Of a DNA stretch of 5,846 bases, positions 5,245 through 5,846 are shown in pieces (the stretch's first letter is position 1; every line of letters begins with the position of its first letter). The translations under genes were made by a program, and so were the position numbers. The stretch covers positions 1 through 5,846 of the forward strand of contig CALZPS010000109.1 of assembly GCA_945827765.1 (NCBI GenBank), written 5' to 3'. The notes beneath the pieces are model-generated. The model did no database searches. It was given only the letters and a program-made list of their open reading frames with translations, and was not told where the DNA came from. Source of the stretch: an uncultured Lachnospiraceae bacterium (GTDB lineage: Bacteria; Bacillota; Clostridia; Lachnospirales; Lachnospiraceae).

Positions 5245-5801
5245 AACGAATCAAAGACTGGATCAGCAGATGTTATATTGCCCTGATTATGATATTTTTG
5301 TATGCCCCGATTTTTGTCCTGATAGTGTTGTCGTTTAACAATTCCCGGTCAAGGGTGGTCTGGGGCGGTTTCACTTTCGATTGGTATGTGCGTCTGTTTT
5401 CGAATAAGCAGATTATGGAGGCTTTAATCACTACATTGGTGCTGGCGTTTGCATCCGCGTTGATTGCAACAATCATCGGGGTGCTGGGAGCAGTGGGCAT
5501 TCATGCCATGCGGCAGAAAAATTTTCAGATTATGATGATATTTACCAATATCCCTATGATTAATGCGGATATTGTGACCGGAATTGCCCTGATGCTGTGG
5601 TTTGTGCGTTTCATGCCGCTGGGCTTTGGGAGCGTCCTGATTGCACACATTACCTTTAATATTCCGTATGTGATTATGAGTGTCATGCCCAAAATTAAGC
5701 AGATGAATGTAAGCTTGTATGAGGCGGCCAGAGATTTGGGGGCAAACGCGGTCTATGCCTTTTTCAAAATCATTCTTCCGCAGTTGGCCGGGGGGATATT
5801 G
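5238..5801 (+). CDS. potC: Spermidine/putrescine ABC transporter permease PotC, 3'-truncated by contig end
   Basis: The second permease of the importer, partnering PotB. Only the first 188 residues are genomic; PotC proteins are usually about 255-275 residues. Visible are a first membrane segment at about 12-33, further segments near 60-90, 97-122 and 131-150, and the EAA loop EAARDLGANAVYAFFKIILP at 162-181. The sequence breaks just after this loop, at L188, losing the final membrane segment. The open frame continues to 5843 only because adapter sequence encodes LSLIHISEPTRPY and a TAG from the index. The ATG at 5238 overlaps potB by 7 nt, with GGAAGGG at 5222-5228. The truncation is technical, so the organism probably has an intact potC and a following potD. 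Confidence 0.95.
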
Positions 5802-5846
5802 CTGTCTCTTATACACATCTCCGAGCCCACGAGACCGTACTAGATC
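5802..5846 (+). other. Nextera sequencing adapter contamination (non-genomic)
   Basis: CTGTCTCTTATACACATCT (5802-5820) is the Tn5 mosaic end as read through in Nextera libraries. CCGAGCCCACGAGAC (5821-5835) is the read-2 adapter tail. CGTACTAG (5836-5843) matches the Nextera i7 index known as N702. ATC (5844-5846) is the start of the P7 sequence. The order and junctions are exact, so these bases come from library preparation and should be trimmed. Confidence 0.98.

Noticed and set aside
5802..5820. Exact Tn5 mosaic end, which could suggest a transposon inserted in potC
   Set aside because: It is followed directly by the Nextera adapter tail, an index and P7 sequence, not by transposon DNA, and it ends the contig.

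Overview
This window looks like one complete short draft-assembly contig from an anaerobic Bacillota, most likely a Lachnospiraceae-type clostridium. The grounds are moderate GC, AGGAGG-type ribosome sites before most genes, a rubrerythrin (an anaerobe oxidative-stress protein), an HrcA/CIRCE-like site at a small heat-shock gene, and an XRE-cupin regulator leading a potABC polyamine transporter operon. The species cannot be named from the sequence. All genes are on the + strand.

Layout. 1-117: an extragenic repeat cut by the window edge. 182-718: rubrerythrin, followed by a strong terminator (743-797) and two tandem copies of a 42-nt module, the second a compact terminator hairpin (798-882). 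883-1039: a leader with three CGGACAA repeats. 1040-1633: a protein not recognised by name that resembles the extracytoplasmic C-terminal domain of clostridial anti-sigma factors. It appears to have lost its N-terminus, and a short matching stretch lies just upstream in another frame. 1665-1849: a second, inverted copy of the left-edge repeat, continuing into a long palindrome and forming a MITE-like element. 1899-1941: a consensus promoter overlapped by a half-degenerate CIRCE site. 2055-2486: Hsp20 chaperone, followed by a terminator and a third copy of the terminator module. 2669-2732: promoter with repeated GTTTAGTA motifs. 2760-5801: XRE-cupin regulator, potA, potB and a partial potC, tightly packed or overlapping.

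How the genes work together. The left half is a set of separately terminated stress units (peroxide defence, then heat-shock chaperone) with repeats between them. The right half is one operon: a probably polyamine-sensing regulator, then the ATPase and two permeases of an importer. The substrate-binding protein (potD) would be expected downstream, beyond the end.

Quality warning. The last 45 bases (5802-5846) are not genomic. They are the Nextera/Tn5 mosaic end, the read-2 adapter tail, an 8-base index and the start of the P7 sequence. The apparent potC stop codon lies in the index, so potC is truncated by the contig end and the final 13 residues of its open frame (LSLIHISEPTRPY) are an artefact. 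The other end of the contig stops inside a repeat, a common assembly break point. I did not find a convincing new biological system. The most interesting biological points are the repeat/MITE-like element, the decayed anti-sigma-like gene, the duplicated terminator module, the CIRCE-overlapped promoter and the putative operator of the pot operon.
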